A stretch of 64,000 nt of DNA from Tenacibaculum discolor (GTDB lineage: Bacteria > Bacteroidota > Bacteroidia > Flavobacteriales > Flavobacteriaceae). Position 1 is the first letter of the stretch. Each line of letters begins with the position of its first letter. Below, piece by piece: positions 1 to 10,077 of the stretch. The notes below the pieces were generated by a model. It did not search any database and was not told the origin of the DNA. It saw only the letters and a program-made list of their open reading frames with translations. The position numbers were made by a program, and so were the translations under genes. The DNA lies in the NCBI RefSeq assembly GCF_003664185.1, contig NZ_RCCS01000005.1:434001-498000 (forward strand), read 5' to 3'.

Positions 1-1
1 A

Positions 2-1021
2 ACAACCTTAATAGCCGTAGGAGGAACAACTTTTGGATTAGCAGAAGAAACGATTGCCTTTTATCCGATATTAATTCCAATATTTTTAGCAGCAAAATAT
101 GACGCCATTGTAGCTTTAGCATGTGTGTATATTGGATCATCTATAGGTACAATGTGCTCAACAGTAAATCCGTTTAGTGTTATTATAGCTTCAGATGCGG
201 CAGGAATTAACTGGACAACAGGATTTACAGGAAGGTTGTTAATGTTAATTGGAGGAATTGTAATATGTGTCATTTATATTTTACGTTACGCAAACAAAGT
301 TCAAAAAGACCCAACAAAATCTATTATTTACGATCAAAAAGAGATGATTGAAAATCTTTTTGGGAGCTCAACTTCAAATACGCACAGTTTAACAGGTAGG
401 TTAAGAATTATACTAACCATTTTTGCAATGTGCTTTGTAATCATGATTTATGGAGTTTCTCGTTTAGGTTGGTGGTTTGAGGAAATGACTGTAGTGTTTT
501 TAATAGGAGCTATTATAATAGGTTTTTTAGCAAGAATGAAAGAAGAAAACTTTGTAAATACCTTTATTAAAGGAGCAGGAGATTTATTAGGAGTAGCTTT
601 TATTATTGGTATTGCTCGTGGAGTTTCTGTATTAATGGAGCAAGGTTTAATTAGCGATACTATTTTACAACATGCAAGTGAGTTTACTACTGGGATGTCT
701 AAAGGAATTTTTACTAATGTAATGCTGTTTATTTACTCAGGTTTATCCTTTTTTATTCCAAGTTCATCAGGTATGGCAGTACTAACAATGCCTATCATGT
801 CACCTTTAGCCGATACCGTTGGAGTAGGTAGAGAGGTGATTGTAAACACATATCAATATGGAATGGGGTTATTTGCTTTTATCAATCCGACAGGCTTAAT
901 TTTAGCATCATTAGCAATTGTTAAAGTAGGGTATGATAGATGGTTGAAGTTTGTAATTCCGTTAGTAATTATTTTAACAGTTTTTACAATGTTAGTTCTA
1001 ACCGCTCAAGTATATCTGTAA
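2..1021 (+). CDS. YfcC-family carrier (C4-dicarboxylate/amino-acid type), 5' truncated
   Basis: The reading frame is open from the first codon of the window, so the start lies upstream and only about the last 340 residues are seen. The visible part is a polytopic inner-membrane protein. The segment GGTTFGLAEETIAFYPI followed by GTMCSTVNPF and IASDAAGINW matches the conserved re-entrant region of the YfcC/DcuC-like family (PF03606). A second repeat near residues 200-260 (PSSSGMAVLTMPIMSPLAD) gives the usual inverted two-fold arrangement. Family members are secondary carriers for dicarboxylates or basic amino acids; the substrate cannot be told here. A GTG at position 125 could be mistaken for the start but sits inside the conserved core. 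The stop is 3 bp before the GDPD gene, suggesting co-transcription. Confidence 0.85.
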   Translation, partial: TTLIAVGGTTFGLAEETIAFYPILIPIFLAAKYDAIVALACVYIGSSIGTMCSTVNPFSVIIASDAAGINWTTGFTGRLLMLIGGIVICVIYILRYANKVQKDPTKSIIYDQKEMIENLFGSSTSNTHSLTGRLRIILTIFAMCFVIMIYGVSRLGWWFEEMTVVFLIGAIIIGFLARMKEENFVNTFIKGAGDLLGVAFIIGIARGVSVLMEQGLISDTILQHASEFTTGMSKGIFTNVMLFIYSGLSFFIPSSSGMAVLTMPIMSPLADTVGVGREVIVNTYQYGMGLFAFINPTGLILASLAIVKVGYDRWLKFVIPLVIILTVFTMLVLTAQVYL

Positions 1022-1024
1022 ATA

Positions 1025-2002
1025 ATGAAACAAATTTATGTACTGTTTTTCTTATCTCTTTTCTTCGGATGCAAGACAGAAACTAAAACAACTAATATGC
1101 AAAAGAAAATAGTAATTGCCCATAGAGGTGCCTCAGGATATTTACCAGAACACACTATGGAAGCTAAAGCCATGGCGTATGCTATGAATCCTGATTATAT
1201 AGAACAAGATCTAGTATTAAGTAAAGATAATGTTCCTGTAGTGATTCATGATATTTATTTGGATGATGTTACTGATGTGGCTGAAAAATTTCCAGAAAGA
1301 AAACGAGAAGACGAACGTTTTTATGTAATTGATTTTACATTTGATGAGTTACAACAATTGAGTGTAACTGAGCGATTCAATCCAAAAACAGGAGTACAAG
1401 TGTATCCGAATCGATTCCCAAAGGGAAAAGGAAACTTTAAATTACATTCTTTACAATCGGAAATAGAGTTAATTCAAGGATTGAATGCTTCCACAGGAAA
1501 AAATATTGGAATTTATCCAGAAATTAAAAACCCTGAATTTCATCATCAAAATGGAAAAGACATTGCCAAAATTACGCTGAACATTCTTTCAGAGTATGGT
1601 TATATAACCAGGAAAGATAAATGTATGTTTCAGTGTTTTGATGCCAAAGAATTAGAGCGAGTGCGTACTGAATTACAATCGGAATTGTTTTTAGTGCAGT
1701 TAATTGAGTTCCCTGAGGAAACTAAAAAACTAAAGCATTTTGCAGTCTATGCTGATGGGCTAGGACCTTGGTACAAGCAAATTTTAGATAAGAAAGAAGG
1801 AACTCAGTGGAAGTTTACAACATTGGTTGAAGAAGCTCATAAACTAGGATTAAAAGTACATCCATATACTTTTAGAGCTGATCAATTAGATGAGTTTACT
1901 TCTTTTGAAGAAATGATGGAAGTATTGCTTTTTGAAGCAAATGTTGACGGCGGTTTTACCGATTTTCCTGATAAAATGGTACAGTATTTAACTAAACGGT
2001 AA
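1025..2002 (+). CDS. glycerophosphodiester phosphodiesterase family lipoprotein
   Basis: 325 residues. The N-terminus carries a lipoprotein signal peptide ending in the lipobox LFFGC (Cys16), so the enzyme should be anchored in the cell envelope. The GDPD TIM barrel begins at once with AHRGASG (His33, Arg34), continues with the metal-ligand region YIEQDLVLSKD and the VVIHD motif, and ends with a typical GGFTDFPD. It should hydrolyse glycerophosphodiesters to glycerol-3-phosphate and an alcohol (GlpQ-like). It lies 3 bp after the carrier gene. Its last 11 bp overlap the end of the convergent ClC gene. Confidence 0.92.
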   Translation: MKQIYVLFFLSLFFGCKTETKTTNMQKKIVIAHRGASGYLPEHTMEAKAMAYAMNPDYIEQDLVLSKDNVPVVIHDIYLDDVTDVAEKFPERKREDERFYVIDFTFDELQQLSVTERFNPKTGVQVYPNRFPKGKGNFKLHSLQSEIELIQGLNASTGKNIGIYPEIKNPEFHHQNGKDIAKITLNILSEYGYITRKDKCMFQCFDAKELERVRTELQSELFLVQLIEFPEETKKLKHFAVYADGLGPWYKQILDKKEGTQWKFTTLVEEAHKLGLKVHPYTFRADQLDEFTSFEEMMEVLLFEANVDGGFTDFPDKMVQYLTKR

Positions 2003-3764
2003 CCTCAATTAGCTTATTTCTATATACAGAAAGCAGTTTTGATTTGGATATAAAACCAACATAAATTCCATTTTTAACTACAGGTAAGTTCCATGCGCCA
2101 CTTTCTTTAAATTTTTGCATTACTTTTTCAGTATCGTCATCATAAAAAATAATGGCGGGAGCAATTTTCATAATATCCCTTACTGTAGTTGTTTCGTAAA
2201 GATCTTGATTAAACATCATGGGACGAATATCATCTAATAAAACAATTCCTCTAAACTTGTTTTCACTATCAACCACAGGAAAAATATTTCTTTTTGATTT
2301 AGAAACAGCTTGTTTTAGCATTTCCCCCAAAGTCATATCAGGATGAATTTTAATAAAGTTCTTTTCAATAATTTTACTAATCTTCATCATCATCATTACA
2401 TTTTTGTCCTTATTGTGTGTAATAAGTTCACCACGTTTAGCTAGTTCGATAGTGTAAATTGAATTAGAAACAAAATACTTAGTAATAGCATAAGAAACGG
2501 CAGAAACAAGCATTAGCGGAACAAATAAATCATAACCTCCAGTAATTTCAGCAATTAAGAAAATAGCTGTTAAAGGAGCATGTAAAACCCCTGCCATTAA
2601 GCCTGTCATTCCAATTAATGTAAAGTTAGTTTCCGAGACATCAAATCCAAATTGGTTAATAATTTTAGCAGTAACATTTCCTAAAGCGCTTCCCATAACA
2701 AGCGTAGGGATAAAAATTCCCCCAACTCCACCAGCAGCAAAAGTTGTCGTCATGGCAATTACTTTAAAAACACCAATAATTAACAGGAAAATAATAACCA
2801 TCCAAACATTTTCAAAATCAATATTGTAATGAATACTTTTAAGGGCTTCGCTAGCATTTTCAGATAATAGGTTGTTAATAATTCCATAACCTTCACCAAA
2901 TAAAGGAGGAATTAAAAACAGCATTATACCAATAGCAATTCCGCCAAAGACTAATCGCTTAAAAGGATTGTATTTTTTGAAAAAATTAATAATTCTAAAA
3001 TAAATCTTAGAAAAATATACAGAAGAAAACCCTGTAAAAATTGCCAAAGCAATGTAAAAGATGAGGTCGTTAATTTCAAAAGCATCCTGAAGTTGCACAC
3101 TAAATAGTACATCCTTTCCTAAAAAGAAATAAGAAGTAATTACAGCAGAAACGGATGCTAATAATAACGGAACTAACGATGCAAAAGCAAGGTCTAAACT
3201 AAAAATTTCTACTGCAAAAATAATAGCAGCAATAGGAGCTTTGAACATTGAAGACATAGCCCCAGCAGTAGCACAACCAATTAATAGCATACGAGTTCTC
3301 ATGTTCATATGAAATAACTGCGCTACTCCAGAACCTAAAGCGGCACCGGTACTTACAGCAGGACCTTGTAACCCCACCGAACCTCCAAAACCAACAGTTA
3401 TGGGAGCTGTAATTAAAGAAGCATAAATCTTATAACGCTCTATAATTCCATTTTTTTTAGAAATGGATTGTAGGGTGGTAGAAATACCATGACCAATATC
3501 TTTTTTGATGAGGTATTTTTTAATGTAATACACTAAAAACAGCCCTAAAATAGGGAAGATAAAGTATAAAGAATGATGATAGTCTTTAATAAGGCCATCT
3601 TCTAAAATACGGTGAAAGTAGAAAGTAAGGTTTTTAAGAATTAAGGTACCAATACCTGCTAAAAACCCAACTAAAACACTTAAAACATATACAAACTGTC
3701 GTTCTGAGATATGTTTATATCTCCAAATTAATACTTTTTTATAAGCTTCCTTAGATGTAGGCAT
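1992..3764 (-). CDS. ClC-family chloride channel/transporter with C-terminal CBS pair
   Basis: 590 residues. Residues about 20-445 form the multi-helix ClC core: GHGIS near 91-95 stands where GSGIP is usual, and GSVGLQGPAV around 128-137 is the second selectivity motif. The third motif (GGVGGIFIPTL) and the GLMAGVLHAPLT segment are also present. The C-terminal ~130 residues form two CBS domains, likely nucleotide-binding regulators. Residue 133 is Gln where most ClC antiporters have the gating Glu of GKEGP; an uncoupled, channel-like Cl- pathway is one possible consequence (inference). The gene is convergent with the GDPD gene and overlaps it by 11 bp. Confidence 0.93.
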   Translation of the reverse strand: MPTSKEAYKKVLIWRYKHISERQFVYVLSVLVGFLAGIGTLILKNLTFYFHRILEDGLIKDYHHSLYFIFPILGLFLVYYIKKYLIKKDIGHGISTTLQSISKKNGIIERYKIYASLITAPITVGFGGSVGLQGPAVSTGAALGSGVAQLFHMNMRTRMLLIGCATAGAMSSMFKAPIAAIIFAVEIFSLDLAFASLVPLLLASVSAVITSYFFLGKDVLFSVQLQDAFEINDLIFYIALAIFTGFSSVYFSKIYFRIINFFKKYNPFKRLVFGGIAIGIMLFLIPPLFGEGYGIINNLLSENASEALKSIHYNIDFENVWMVIIFLLIIGVFKVIAMTTTFAAGGVGGIFIPTLVMGSALGNVTAKIINQFGFDVSETNFTLIGMTGLMAGVLHAPLTAIFLIAEITGGYDLFVPLMLVSAVSYAITKYFVSNSIYTIELAKRGELITHNKDKNVMMMMKISKIIEKNFIKIHPDMTLGEMLKQAVSKSKRNIFPVVDSENKFRGIVLLDDIRPMMFNQDLYETTTVRDIMKIAPAIIFYDDDTEKVMQKFKESGAWNLPVVKNGIYVGFISKSKLLSVYRNKLIEVTV

Positions 3765-3862
3765 TGTTTTCTAGACTCTTAGTTTATTTTTGAAAAGCTA
3801 GTTAAGAATACTTAAAGATACTACCCTCTTTTTGATTTATTAAATAAGAAGAAATATTTTTA

Positions 3863-5626
3863 TTAAACGATTAATCGGACACCACCAAGCTCTTCAACTT
3901 TATAAGGAAATTTGTTACTTGGAGCTCCTATAAACATAAAATTAATAGGAATATTCCATTTTTCAGAAAGTTCTTTAATAAGTTCAGGACTAAATTTTCC
4001 TTGAACAACTTGAAAGTTTACTTTAATCTTTGGGTACTCTCTATCTAAAAAAGTAATCTCATTAGGTAAGTTTTCAGGAATTGTGTCTCCTTCATCAAGA
4101 GCTAATACAATTTTTATCTTTTTAGTGTGCTCATTTTTAATAATGTAGAGCATAACTTTATTAAGAGTAGCTATATTGTCTCCTTTGGTAAAAAAGACGA
4201 ACTCTTGATCATTTATTTTGTTAATGGTTTTAGTAATTTTTTTGTCCATACTTGAAACGAGTCGTCTCAGAGGATTAAAAATAGCATAAATTATCTGGAG
4301 CACTAATTTTAATAAAGCAGTGCGGTTTAACATAATTATAATGAAAATTATGGTTGGAATAAAGTAATTTAAAAAGACTGAAGTATTGCTAGGTAAATCA
4401 TCTTTTGGTTCCATTAAAATATTACCAGCTAAAGCACATAACACAGCAATTATAGCTAATAAAACAGAAGCCCAGGTTGCTTTTTCAGGTCTAGGAAGCT
4501 GATTTCTCCTTATCTTTAATAAGATGTTTCCTATCGCAAATAACGCCATTACCGATAAAAAAGAAATAGTATATACACCAGCTAATAAGCCAACATTTCC
4601 ATTAGTTATTAGTAATACAGAAACAGCGAGGATAAAGAATAAAATAATAATTCGGTAAGAGCTACCTCTTTTATTCTTTTTTAAAAAGAATTGAGGCATA
4701 ATTCGGTCTAATGTCATACGTTCCAGCAAACCAGTAACACCAACAAAACTCGTTAAAACGGCTCCACTTAATACTAAAAAAGCATCTATAGCTATAACGG
4801 CAGCAACCCAATCACCTCCAACATATTCTCCCATTTGAACTAATAAAGTATTTTGGTAATCAGCACTCTGTAAAACAGGGATTGCGAAAAGAGATAAGGC
4901 AAAAACAGCCATTAGAGGGTTAATGATACTTACAATTACCCACATGTTTTTTAACGTTTTTGGAAACACCCCTTTCTGTTGTTCTTCAACAAAGTTTGCA
5001 GAACTTTCAAAACCAGAAACTCCCAGCATTGAAGCTGCAAAACCAAAAAATATAGCATACCAAATACTGTTTTCTGATTGATGACCCCAGTTGCTAAAAA
5101 GAATGTCAATTCCGTTTTGAGACAAATAAATAAGGATAAAAAGGGCAAGAACGATTAACGATAGTAGGTGAAATAAAAAAATTCCGACAGCCACTTTAGC
5201 TGATTCCGTTATACCTCCAATAGTTAATAAAGCAAAAAACAATAATAGGCCAACAGTTGATATAATAATAGGCATTGAAGGAATTAAGTGATGCAGGTAA
5301 TGAATTGCTTCATTGGCAGAAATAACAGCTGTAGCCATATAAGAAAGTATGGTAAGTGTTGCAGCAAAAGAAGCCATTAACTTACTGGTAGTATTAAGTA
5401 AAGCATTGTATGCGCCACCATTTAAAGGCATTGCACCAACTACTTCACCATAAATTTTCCGAAATAAAAATAATACTACTGATACGATTAATAGTGTTAT
5501 CCATGCGTATTGACCAGCAAACGCGATAGCCAATGCTGATACATATAAAACAGAAGAGCTAATGTCGTTACCACAAATAGCAGTTGATTCTAGTTCATTA
5601 AGCTTTTTAGAAATAGCTTGTTTCAT
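3863..5626 (-). CDS. APC-superfamily amino-acid permease with C-terminal soluble domain
   Basis: 587 residues. About twelve hydrophobic helices span residues 25-460, with an APC-type first helix (ELESTAICGNDISSS) and the GEVVGAMPLNGGAYN segment typical of amino acid/polyamine permeases. The last ~115 residues are soluble, with alternating strands and helices resembling a USP-like regulatory domain; that is a guess from pattern. The substrate is not identifiable. It follows aspS in the same direction but is separated from it by a strong terminator, so it is probably transcribed separately. The start ATG at 5626 is the first in frame. Confidence 0.85.
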   Translation of the reverse strand: MKQAISKKLNELESTAICGNDISSSVLYVSALAIAFAGQYAWITLLIVSVVLFLFRKIYGEVVGAMPLNGGAYNALLNTTSKLMASFAATLTILSYMATAVISANEAIHYLHHLIPSMPIIISTVGLLLFFALLTIGGITESAKVAVGIFLFHLLSLIVLALFILIYLSQNGIDILFSNWGHQSENSIWYAIFFGFAASMLGVSGFESSANFVEEQQKGVFPKTLKNMWVIVSIINPLMAVFALSLFAIPVLQSADYQNTLLVQMGEYVGGDWVAAVIAIDAFLVLSGAVLTSFVGVTGLLERMTLDRIMPQFFLKKNKRGSSYRIIILFFILAVSVLLITNGNVGLLAGVYTISFLSVMALFAIGNILLKIRRNQLPRPEKATWASVLLAIIAVLCALAGNILMEPKDDLPSNTSVFLNYFIPTIIFIIIMLNRTALLKLVLQIIYAIFNPLRRLVSSMDKKITKTINKINDQEFVFFTKGDNIATLNKVMLYIIKNEHTKKIKIVLALDEGDTIPENLPNEITFLDREYPKIKVNFQVVQGKFSPELIKELSEKWNIPINFMFIGAPSNKFPYKVEELGGVRLIV

Positions 5627-5690
5627 AATATGTTATTGGTTTGTTTTCGTGAAGTTTTTACCTTTTCAAGACGTAGATTAAAGGTAATAA

Positions 5691-5719
5691 AAAAACCCTG
5701 CAAATTTTGCAGGGTTTTT
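5691..5719 (-). terminator. terminator after aspS
   Basis: A 14-bp inverted repeat (5691-5704 and 5706-5719) built on CCCTGCAAA/TTTGCAGGG, with A-runs and T-runs on each side, 5 bp after the aspS stop. It fits an intrinsic terminator for leftward transcription. Confidence 0.85.
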
Positions 5720-5723
5720 ATTT

Positions 5724-7478
5724 TTATTCTTTTACATCTAATTTGATGCTTAATTCTTGTAGTTGCTCATCGTCTATAGTTGCAGGTGCATCGATCATTA
5801 CATCGCGTCCTGAATTGTTTTTTGGGAAGGCAATAAAATCTCTAATTGTTTCTTGACCTCCTAAAATAGCTACCAATCTATCTAAACCAAAAGCTAAACC
5901 TCCGTGTGGTGGTGCTCCGTATTCAAAAGCATCCATTAAGAACCCGAACTGAGCTTTCGCTTCTTCTTCGGTAAACCCTAAATGCTTAAACATAATAGCT
6001 TGTGTTTCTTTATCGTGAATTCTAATAGAACCTCCACCAATTTCGTTTCCGTTTAACACTAAATCATAAGCGTTCGCCTTAACAGCTCCTGGATTGGTGT
6101 CTAATAACGCTAATTGTCCTGGTTTTGGAGAAGTAAAAGGATGGTGCATTGCGTGGTAGTGACCTGTTTCTTCATCTAATTCTAATAAAGGGAAATCGAT
6201 TACCCATAACGGAGCAAACTCATCAGGTTTACGTAAACCTAAACGCTCAGCCATTTCCATACGTAAAGCGCTTAATTGTGCGCGAACTTTGTTAGTATTT
6301 CCTGAAAGCACACAAATTAAATCTCCTGCCTTCGCTCCTGTAGCTTCAGCCCATTTGGCTAAATCTTCTTGATCGTAGAATTTATCTACTGAAGATTTAA
6401 AGCTTCCGTCTTCGTTACACTTTACATATACCATTCCTAAAGCTCCTACTTGCGGACGCTTTACCCAATCGATTAATTTATCAATTTCTTTACGAGTATA
6501 TGAAGCTCCTCCTGGTACAGCAATACCTACCACTAATTCTGCTGAATTAAATACTTTGAAATCTTTATGTTGTGCAACTTCATTTAACTCACCAAACTCC
6601 ATTCCGAAACGAATGTCTGGTTTATCGTTACCATACTTACGCATTGCTTCATCAAACGTAATTCTTGGGAATTTTTCTACTTCAACTCCGTTGATTTCTT
6701 TTAATAAATGACGCGTCATTCCTTCGAAAATCTCTAAAATATCTTCTTGCTCAACAAACGCCATTTCACAGTCTATCTGTGTAAATTCTGGTTGACGGTC
6801 GGCACGTAAATCTTCATCTCTAAAACACTTTACAATCTGGAAGTATTTATCCATCCCACCTACCATTAACAACTGCTTAAAGGTTTGTGGAGATTGAGGT
6901 AATGCGTAAAATTGTCCTGCATTCATACGTGAAGGCACCAAGAAATCACGTGCTCCTTCTGGAGTAGATTTGATTAAATACGGAGTTTCCACATCAATAA
7001 ATCCTTTGTCAGATAAATATTTGCGAACTTCCATTGATACTTTATGACGGAAAACCAAGCTGTTTTTTACTGGGTTACGACGGATATCTAAATAACGATA
7101 CTTCATACGTAAATCTTCACCACCATCAGTTTCATCCTCAATAGTAAAAGGTGGTAACTTAGCTTCGTTTAAAATTTCCAAGTTCGATACTAAAACTTCT
7201 ACATCACCTGTTGGAATATTGGCGTTTTTAGATTGACGCTCAATAACTTTACCAGTTACTTGTACTACAAACTCACGTCCTAAGGTCTTTGCTTTATCCA
7301 TTAACTCTTTAGAAGTACGTTCTTCGTCGAAAATTAATTGTGTAATTCCGTAACGATCACGTAAATCTACCCAAATCATAAAACCTTTGTCACGTGATTT
7401 TTGTACCCAACCAGAAAGGGTAACTTCAGTATTGATGTGCGATGCTCTTAATTCACCACAAGTATGCGTTCTGTACAT
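5724..7478 (-). CDS. aspS: aspartyl-tRNA synthetase
   Basis: 584 residues, the usual length of bacterial AspRS. The N-terminal OB-fold anticodon domain (to about residue 105) is followed by class II motif 1, motif 2 ([18 protein letters not shown]) and, near the C-terminus, motif 3 with [14 protein letters not shown]. The long insertion between motifs 2 and 3 is the bacterial GAD domain. It charges tRNA-Asp in the cytoplasm. The gene is monocistronic by its surroundings: a promoter upstream at 7499-7506 and a terminator immediately downstream. Confidence 0.98.
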   Translation of the reverse strand: MYRTHTCGELRASHINTEVTLSGWVQKSRDKGFMIWVDLRDRYGITQLIFDEERTSKELMDKAKTLGREFVVQVTGKVIERQSKNANIPTGDVEVLVSNLEILNEAKLPPFTIEDETDGGEDLRMKYRYLDIRRNPVKNSLVFRHKVSMEVRKYLSDKGFIDVETPYLIKSTPEGARDFLVPSRMNAGQFYALPQSPQTFKQLLMVGGMDKYFQIVKCFRDEDLRADRQPEFTQIDCEMAFVEQEDILEIFEGMTRHLLKEINGVEVEKFPRITFDEAMRKYGNDKPDIRFGMEFGELNEVAQHKDFKVFNSAELVVGIAVPGGASYTRKEIDKLIDWVKRPQVGALGMVYVKCNEDGSFKSSVDKFYDQEDLAKWAEATGAKAGDLICVLSGNTNKVRAQLSALRMEMAERLGLRKPDEFAPLWVIDFPLLELDEETGHYHAMHHPFTSPKPGQLALLDTNPGAVKANAYDLVLNGNEIGGGSIRIHDKETQAIMFKHLGFTEEEAKAQFGFLMDAFEYGAPPHGGLAFGLDRLVAILGGQETIRDFIAFPKNNSGRDVMIDAPATIDDEQLQELSIKLDVKE

Positions 7479-7498
7479 TTCTTGAAATTTTTGCTGTG

Positions 7499-7506
7499 CA
7501 AATTTA
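7499..7506 (-). promoter_or_regulatory. -7 box for aspS
   Basis: On the minus strand this reads TAAATTTG, an exact match to the Bacteroidota -7 consensus TAnnTTTG, 20 bp before the aspS ATG. No clear TTG -33 box is seen. Confidence 0.6.
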
Positions 7507-7593
7507 ACTATAAATGTTAGTTTGTAAAAAATTACTACGAGTTAGTTTTTATGAGTTTTAATCTTTTGTTTTGTAGCGTAAAACCTTTTTAAA

Positions 7594-7938
7594 ATGACAT
7601 TAGAAAGATTTAAAGAAACGATACAAAGTACACCAGAAAAAGTTGAGTTTTCTGATACTATGTCAGTGATTGAAAACGTATATAATTTTACACCCACTGC
7701 CTTTAAAAATGGAGATTTATACAATGAAGCTGAAAAAAATCAAGGTTCATGTAAAGTGTTTTCGTTTGCTATACAACAGAGGTTCAGTAAAGAAGAAACC
7801 TTGGCTTGTTTTGGACAGTATTATTTTGAAGATGTTTTAAAAAATCCTGAAGGAATAGATCACCAAAACATTAGAAATTTTATAAAAACTGGTTTTGAAG
7901 GCCTATTTTTTGAAGGAGAGGCGCTAAAAAAACGTTAA
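7594..7938 (+). CDS. HopJ-type III effector-like protein
   Basis: 114 residues, cytoplasmic, no signal peptide. The sequence has the HopJ family (PF08888) pattern: a helical N-terminus, the FTPTAFKNGD segment, then NQGSCKVFSFA, a CFGQYY motif and NPEGIDHQNIRNF near the C-terminus. The family is named after a Pseudomonas effector but is widespread in bacteria without type III secretion, as here, so a housekeeping role is more likely; function is unknown. It is divergent from aspS with 115 bp between the two starts. Confidence 0.85.
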   Translation: MTLERFKETIQSTPEKVEFSDTMSVIENVYNFTPTAFKNGDLYNEAEKNQGSCKVFSFAIQQRFSKEETLACFGQYYFEDVLKNPEGIDHQNIRNFIKTGFEGLFFEGEALKKR

Positions 7939-8002
7939 GGATTTTTTAGAGAATTAGTCTACTTCTTCTATCTTAAATAAATGCTCCATAGTAATATCAA
8001 AA

Positions 8003-8033
8003 ACCTAAGGTTACTTTTTATAAAGTAATAAGG
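8003..8033 (+). terminator. possible terminator after the HopJ-like gene
   Basis: An imperfect hairpin (ttacttt 8011-8017 with aaagtaa 8022-8028, extended by CCT/AGG) followed by a T-rich stretch, about 70 bp past the stop. Weak evidence. Confidence 0.35.
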
Positions 8034-8077
8034 GCTTTATTATTTATTTTTTGTAAATTATAGGGTAATGTGTGATT

Positions 8078-8299
8078 ATGAAGAATCCGGTGATGTTTTG
8101 GGTGTTGTTTGTCACTATTTTTTTATTGGTGCTAACTGCTTTGGTCTATACTGATATAGGCTTTAGCTGGGTGTTTATACTTACAGTTATCGGTCAATTA
8201 TTAGTAGTGTTAATGGTTTACAAAGTATTAAAAGACCATTACACCACCGATAAAACCTTTGAAGATTTTTATGAAGATTATCCGATAGGGAGAGAGTAA
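8078..8299 (+). CDS. small two-helix membrane protein
   Basis: 73 residues from the ATG at 8078; an in-frame GTG at 8072 would add two residues but the ATG is preferred. Two hydrophobic helices (about residues 6-26 and 31-50) are followed by a charged tail rich in Asp/Glu/Tyr (DKTFEDFYEDYPIGRE), which should face the cytoplasm if the N-terminus is inside. I do not recognise a named family. It sits 45 bp before the M28 lipoprotein gene and may share its transcript. Confidence 0.7.
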   Translation: MKNPVMFWVLFVTIFLLVLTALVYTDIGFSWVFILTVIGQLLVVLMVYKVLKDHYTTDKTFEDFYEDYPIGRE

Positions 8300-8343
8300 A
8301 ACTATATTTAAAAAGTGTACTTTTAAAGCCACAAAATCCCGTT

Positions 8344-10077
8344 ATGTTAAAAAAAATCTATCTATTATCTACCATTCTATTACTTATAAGTTGTAAGAAA
8401 GAAAAAGTTGTTCCAGTTTTAAACACCTCTAATTATTTTGATGTTTTAAATGAAGAATTTACGGGTGATTTGGCTTATGAAACAACTTCTTTTGTAGAAA
8501 AATATTGGCGTGTTGTTGGTAATACTGGCTTTAATAAAAGCGTATATAAAATTGCAGAAGAATTAGAAAAGTCAGGATTTGTTAAAGAAGATAGTGCTAC
8601 GAGTAATGATATTTTAACCTACAGGATAGAAAAAAGACCCTTAAAAAATCCTACTTGGGAATCTGTGGATGCTTCTGTAAAAATAGTTGGAGAAGAGGTT
8701 CCTCTATTACAACATAGCACAAATAGGAATATGATAGCTTTAAATTCTTACAGTACACCAAAAGAAGGGGTTAATGCAGAGGTCGTTTATATTAAAGACT
8801 TAAAAAAGTTAAAGGATTTAGATGTAAAAGGGAAGATTGTTTTTGCTGAAACAAGTCCTCATAAAATTTTTAACCAAGCTATTGTAAAAGGAGGAGCTTT
8901 GGGATTAATAACCTATAGTAATCCAAAATATTTACAACCTCAAAAAAACACCACTTCTATTCAATTTAGAACTATCCCGTTAAATGAAGAAGTAAAATCT
9001 TGGGCAATTGCGATGTCTTACAAGGCTAAAGAAAAATTAAAAGAGGAATTGTTAAAAGGAAAAGTTTTTCTAAATGTACATATTGAAACGAATATCTATC
9101 CATCAGAAGAGTTAACAATTGTTGCAGATATTAAAGGAAATAAATATCCTAAAGAACGATTAGTTTTTAGTGCTCACATACAAGAACCTGGTGCAAATGA
9201 CAATGCTACAGGTGTAGGTGTTGCTTTAGAAATGGCTACACTTACAGCTGAGCTTATCAAAAATAACATATTTATACCTAATAGAACCTTAACCTTTTTA
9301 TGGGGAGATGAAATTATTTCTACAAACAGGTATGTAAAAGAAGATAGTATAAGGGTAAAGGATATTAAGTGGGGAATTTCTCTAGACATGGTAGGAGAAG
9401 ATACCCAAAAAACGGGCGGTACTTTTTTAATTGAAAAAATGCCTGACCCTAGTGCTATTTGGACGAGAGGTAATGATAAACATACTGAGTGGGGAGGAAG
9501 AAAAATGAAACTTGAAGAAATGACTCCACACTATCTAAATGATTTTTTAATTGATAAATTCAAAGAGCAAGGAAAGAGAACAAATTGGGTAGTGAATACA
9601 AATCCGTTTGAAGGTGGTAGCGATCATGTACCTTTTTTAAAGAGAAACATTCCTAGTGTTTTATTCTGGCATTTTACCGACCAATTTTATCATACCGATA
9701 ACGATCGAATAGATAAAGTGTCTCAAAAAACGCTAAAAAATGTTGGGATAGCTTCATTAGCTTCTGCTTATACTTTATTAAATGCGGATAGTACTACAGC
9801 AAAATCAATACTCCAAAATATTGAAAAAGCAGCTTTATCAAGACTTGAAGAAGAAAAGAAACAAAGTGAAATAGCATTAAAAAAAGGCGATTCATTATCA
9901 ACACAACTATCAATTATTTCAGCATGGAAAGATTGGTATATTAACTCAACCAAAACAACATTAGATATGATAAAGGATTCACCAAAGCATCAAGAATATA
10001 TAAAAGAAACGTCTAAAAAAATAGATTCTGCATCTTCTAAAATTATAGAAGAGCTAAAACTTATTAAAAAGAATTAG
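8344..10077 (+). CDS. M28-family zinc peptidase lipoprotein
   Basis: 577 residues. A lipoprotein signal peptide ends in LLISC (Cys near residue 17), placing the enzyme in the envelope. A PA-like domain occupies the middle (about 90-250). The M28 catalytic domain follows with its metal-binding series: SAHIQEPG (His), NDNATGVG (Asp), WGDEI (acidic pair), LDMVGED (Asp) and FYHTDND (His). It is probably an aminopeptidase acting on peptides in the periplasm. The C-terminal ~100 residues are helical and charged. The gene overlaps the convergent symporter gene by 14 bp. Confidence 0.9.
   Translation: MLKKIYLLSTILLLISCKKEKVVPVLNTSNYFDVLNEEFTGDLAYETTSFVEKYWRVVGNTGFNKSVYKIAEELEKSGFVKEDSATSNDILTYRIEKRPLKNPTWESVDASVKIVGEEVPLLQHSTNRNMIALNSYSTPKEGVNAEVVYIKDLKKLKDLDVKGKIVFAETSPHKIFNQAIVKGGALGLITYSNPKYLQPQKNTTSIQFRTIPLNEEVKSWAIAMSYKAKEKLKEELLKGKVFLNVHIETNIYPSEELTIVADIKGNKYPKERLVFSAHIQEPGANDNATGVGVALEMATLTAELIKNNIFIPNRTLTFLWGDEIISTNRYVKEDSIRVKDIKWGISLDMVGEDTQKTGGTFLIEKMPDPSAIWTRGNDKHTEWGGRKMKLEEMTPHYLNDFLIDKFKEQGKRTNWVVNTNPFEGGSDHVPFLKRNIPSVLFWHFTDQFYHTDNDRIDKVSQKTLKNVGIASLASAYTLLNADSTTAKSILQNIEKAALSRLEEEKKQSEIALKKGDSLSTQLSIISAWKDWYINSTKTTLDMIKDSPKHQEYIKETSKKIDSASSKIIEELKLIKKN

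Noticed and set aside
7594..7938. type III secretion effector function
   Set aside because: Only the family name suggests it; no secretion genes are present and homologues occur broadly in non-pathogens.
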